DNA of 36,521 bases. Source: Promethearchaeota archaeon (GTDB lineage Archaea; Asgardarchaeota; Lokiarchaeia; Sigyniarchaeales; SOKP01). Location: positions 1 to 36,521 of the forward strand of contig JAGXOA010000141.1 of the NCBI GenBank assembly GCA_019894715.1, read 5' to 3'. Positions 34,662-36,521 of the stretch are shown here, piece by piece (positions within the stretch are counted from its first letter, which is position 1; every line of letters begins with the position of its first letter). The notes under the pieces were generated by a model that saw only the letters and a program-made list of their open reading frames with translations, made no database searches and was not told the origin of the DNA. Made by a program: the position numbers and the translations under genes.

Positions 34662-34748
34662 ATGGATTTAAGTTTTTTATATACATTATTTTTTTTCTTA
34701 GCATTGATAATCCTCATTGCTCTTGGTTTTAAATACGGTCTTACTTAG
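34662..34748 (+). CDS. Single-span membrane microprotein 2 (28 aa)
   Basis: This ORF, absent from the track, begins MDLSFLYTLFFFLALIILIA and ends LGFKYGLT. It has a good ribosome-binding site (GGAGTGAT, 34649-34656), a TATA-like promoter and an inverted repeat upstream, so it is the better supported of the two microproteins. Its tail (FKYGLT) resembles that of the first (YKWLLT). Its stop overlaps the last codons of the convergent arsR by eight bases. Small single-helix proteins often modulate a larger membrane complex; whether the partner here is the Acr3 pump is unknown. Confidence 0.55.
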   Translation: MDLSFLYTLFFFLALIILIALGFKYGLT

Positions 34749-35142
34749 TATCTTTTATATTTTTTTTAAGTAATTCAAGATAATAAACTATTTTTTCATC
34801 AGTTACCTCATAATGAGTGAATTTTCCCTTTTTCCATCCTCTAATAAGCCCAATTTTCTCTAGTTCCCTTAAATGATGTGAGATTGTGGATTGAGATTTA
34901 TCAAGAATTGCTTCTAATTCACATACACAATAATTTTTAATCCTTAAGCTCTGAATGATCTTTAACCGTTCTTGATTGCCCAGAACAGAACAGAAATTAA
35001 AAACCTCCTTAAAAGATTTCTTTTTATTTAGTTCTATTCCAATTTTTTGTAATTCATTAAAATATTGAATTATATCAACATCATTCAAATCAACGCAACT
35101 TTCCAATGTCTCTATGATAATATTTTTCCTTTCTCTATTCAA
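34741..35142 (-). CDS. arsR: ArsR/SmtB-family metalloregulator
   Basis: The 133-residue protein has the ArsR winged helix from about residue 48: FNFCSVLGNQERLKIIQSLRIKNYCVCELEAILDKSQSTISHHLRELEKIGLIRGWKKGKFTHYEV. Cysteines C72 and C74 in YCVCELE match the arsenite-binding CVC of classical ArsR, with C51 as a possible third ligand. In this family arsenite binding releases the repressor from DNA. An extra N-terminal ~45 residues precede the usual domain. It is divergent from the Acr3 pump gene across 146 bp containing operator-like repeats, so it very probably controls that gene and itself. Confidence 0.9.
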   Translation of the reverse strand: MNRERKNIIIETLESCVDLNDVDIIQYFNELQKIGIELNKKKSFKEVFNFCSVLGNQERLKIIQSLRIKNYCVCELEAILDKSQSTISHHLRELEKIGLIRGWKKGKFTHYEVTDEKIVYYLELLKKNIKDTK

Positions 35143-35219
35143 TATTAGGATGACTCCTTTCTATTATGATACAATGTATAAGAATAAAATAATCCATTAT
35201 TTTTAATATTGAGTATTTT

Positions 35220-35271
35220 AGATTTGAATCGATATATTTAAATCTGAGGCAAAATTTTATGAATTCAAATC
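35220..35271. promoter_or_regulatory. ArsR operator candidate between arsR and acr3
   Basis: AGATTTGAAT (35220-35229) and ATTTAAATCT (35236-35245) form an inverted repeat with 9 of 10 arm positions matching and a six-base centre. A third copy of the half-site (ATTCAAATC, minus orientation) lies at 35263-35271. The repeat overlaps a TATA-like TATATTTAAAT (35233-35243) about 50 bases before the acr3 start, so binding would block transcription factor B/TBP entry. TTGAA-type half-sites are usual for ArsR proteins. Confidence 0.65.
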
Positions 35272-35288
35272 ATTAGTTCAAGATAGAA

Positions 35289-36335
35289 ATGGAAAAAATG
35301 AAAGAAAAAGATTTAGATAAAGAAGAGAAGAAATTTGGAATCTTTGAAAAATATTTAACTCTTTGGGTAGGAATATGTATAATTATAGGTATTTCTCTCT
35401 CCCAAATATTACCAAAAATGAGCAAATTTATTAATTCTATGAATGTAGGGGGAATTTCAATTCCTATAGGTATATGCCTCTTTTTAATGATGTATCCTGC
35501 AATGTTAAATCTTCAGTTTTCAGAATTAAAAAAGTTAAGTAAAAATCCAAAACCAATACTAATAACTCTTATTTCGAATTGGTTAGTTGCTCCATTTATT
35601 GGATTAGCTTTAGCATCTATTTTTTTACAAGGTCATGAACAATTAATTTTTGCAATTATATTATTATCAAGTTCTCCATGCACAGCAATGGTTTTAGTTT
35701 GGGGTTATATGGCTAAAGGAAATCAAGAACAGAATGTAGTGAATACAAGTTTAAATACTATAACAATTATATTCTTGTATATTCCAATGGTTTCTTTATT
35801 ATCAGGTATTCAAAATGTACCCATAGATTGGGTTCTATTAGTTGTCTCATTAGTTTTTTTCATAGGAATTCCTCTATTTTTAGGTATATTTTCAAAAAAA
35901 TTGATCATCAAATCAAAAGGAGAAAACTGGTTTCAAAAGACTTATAGACCTTTAATAAGTAAAATCTCAATTTTAGCTTTATTATTCACTCTGATTATTT
36001 TATTTTCATTAAATGGTGATGTATTGATAAATAATCCTGATCTAATGTTGTTAATTTCAATTCCACTAATAATTGGTTTTGTTATTGTTGTGAGTTATAA
36101 TATATTAATCACCAAAATCTTCAAATTAAAATATCGTGAAGCAATCATTACTGTCATAATTGGTTCATCAAGTCATTTTGAAATTGCTATCGCCACAGCA
36201 ACAACTATGTTTGGGATAGGATCAATCGCTGCGCTAGGGACAACAATGGGGTTATTCTGGGAAGTCCCTATAATGCTTGGCCTTGTATATTTAGGAAAAT
36301 ATCTTAAAAAAAGAAATTTCTGGAAATCTGAATAG
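35289..36335 (+). CDS. acr3: Acr3-type arsenite efflux permease
   Basis: The 348-residue protein has about ten membrane spans and matches the Acr3 family of arsenite/proton antiporters in the BART superfamily. Key segments are SIPIGICLFLMMYPAML (about 57-73), LISNWLVAPFIGLALASIFL (about 94-113), and SSPCTAMVLVWGYMAKGNQ (about 128-146), in which C131 is the conserved cysteine needed for arsenite transport. The C-terminal GSSSHFEIAIATATTMFGIGSIAALGTTMG is also typical. The start at 35289 leaves a short charged cytoplasmic tail (MEKMKEKDLDKEEKK). It is divergent from arsR, and the two form a minimal arsenic-resistance locus without an arsenate reductase. Confidence 0.92.
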   Translation: MEKMKEKDLDKEEKKFGIFEKYLTLWVGICIIIGISLSQILPKMSKFINSMNVGGISIPIGICLFLMMYPAMLNLQFSELKKLSKNPKPILITLISNWLVAPFIGLALASIFLQGHEQLIFAIILLSSSPCTAMVLVWGYMAKGNQEQNVVNTSLNTITIIFLYIPMVSLLSGIQNVPIDWVLLVVSLVFFIGIPLFLGIFSKKLIIKSKGENWFQKTYRPLISKISILALLFTLIILFSLNGDVLINNPDLMLLISIPLIIGFVIVVSYNILITKIFKLKYREAIITVIIGSSSHFEIAIATATTMFGIGSIAALGTTMGLFWEVPIMLGLVYLGKYLKKRNFWKSE

Positions 36336-36362
36336 AAAAATAATAAAAATTTTTTATCATAA

Positions 36363-36408
36363 ATGCTCAAGAAGACCCCTCCCTTTAGGGAGGAGATGAA
36401 TTGAGCAT
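36363..36408. mobile_element. IS200/IS605-type nested hairpin
   Basis: A perfect outer repeat ATGCTCAA / TTGAGCAT (36363-36370 and 36401-36408) encloses an inner stem CCTCCC / GGGAGG with a TTTA loop (36378-36393). The design and local GC-richness match the hairpin at 142-185. It lies about 70 bases before a TnpB-like start. It is either the left end of that element or the right-end remnant of an earlier one. Confidence 0.6.
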
Positions 36409-36475
36409 GGTAAAAAAACAGGTAAATCGCTACACCCTCCCACTTTTTCTCTATTCATATTCTCTTATTATAGTA

Positions 36476-36521
36476 ATGAAGCTCACGCAAAAGATCAGGA
36501 TAAATCTTTCGAAGGAACAAG
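36476..36521 (+). CDS. TnpB-like transposon nuclease, N-terminal fragment (runs off the window)
   Basis: The last 46 bases encode MKLTQKIRINLSKEQ, which matches the typical start of IS605 OrfB/TnpB proteins (K-x-R-x-x-P/S-x-K-E-Q). An in-frame ATG also exists at 36407, but the family start is the one at 36476. TnpB is an RNA-guided nuclease that helps IS200/IS605 elements persist. Only the first 15 residues are in the window, so activity cannot be judged. A hairpin typical of these elements lies just upstream. Confidence 0.65.
   Translation, partial: MKLTQKIRINLSKEQ

Noticed and set aside
1-36521. CRISPR arrays, tRNA, rRNA and replication origin
   Set aside because: No array of spaced identical repeats, no tRNA T-loop/acceptor pattern, no conserved rRNA segment and no origin-recognition repeat cluster was seen by reading.

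Overview
The window looks like a piece of an Asgard (Lokiarchaeia-like) archaeal chromosome. It is very A+T-rich and has archaeal TATA-type promoters and T-tract terminators. It carries archaeal C1/cofactor genes: a CdhE-type corrinoid iron-sulfur protein and an MptN-like tetrahydromethanopterin ligase. These sit beside genes of eukaryote-like flavour: a long TPR/SNAP-like protein, a possible longin/roadblock-type domain, a ubiquitin-like protein ending in Gly-Gly, a Ras-superfamily-like GTPase, and an SMC/kleisin/KITE operon. The assignment rests on gene content and composition only; there is no rRNA or tRNA gene in the window.

Layout. Positions 1-185 hold what appears to be the 3' end of an IS200/IS605-type (TnpB) element, and the last ~160 bases hold a similar hairpin followed by the first codons of another TnpB-like gene. 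Between them, 182-8117 is a mixed metabolic region: AIR-synthase/HypE-like, CdhE, HAD phosphatase, TPR protein, a small Sm-like protein preceded by a foldable leader, two uncharacterised proteins and a TatD nuclease. Positions 8323-19659 form an exporter island: PadR regulator, ABC-2 ATPase and permease, a tandem second copy of that pair, a second PadR regulator, then a 1412-residue FtsX/MacB-type permease with two LolD-like ATPases. The two PadR genes share a near-identical upstream inverted repeat, so they may be co-regulated or cross-regulated.

Positions 19814-25479 hold a methyltransferase-like protein, thymidylate synthase, a longin-like protein, a ThiS/MoaD/Urm1-type protein, two adjacent house-cleaning NTP pyrophosphatases (Maf and DUF84), a small membrane protein and the MptN-like ligase. 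Positions 25978-28188 hold a three-gene set ending in an unusual small GTPase. It converges on a minus-strand operon (34134-28212) of a degenerate AAA+ protein, an SMC ATPase with Smc5/6-like features, a ScpA-like kleisin and a ScpB-like KITE protein. This operon is the most interesting system in the window. The right end is an arsenic locus: an ArsR repressor divergent from an Acr3 arsenite pump, with clear operator-like repeats, plus two tiny single-span membrane ORFs that the ORF track missed.
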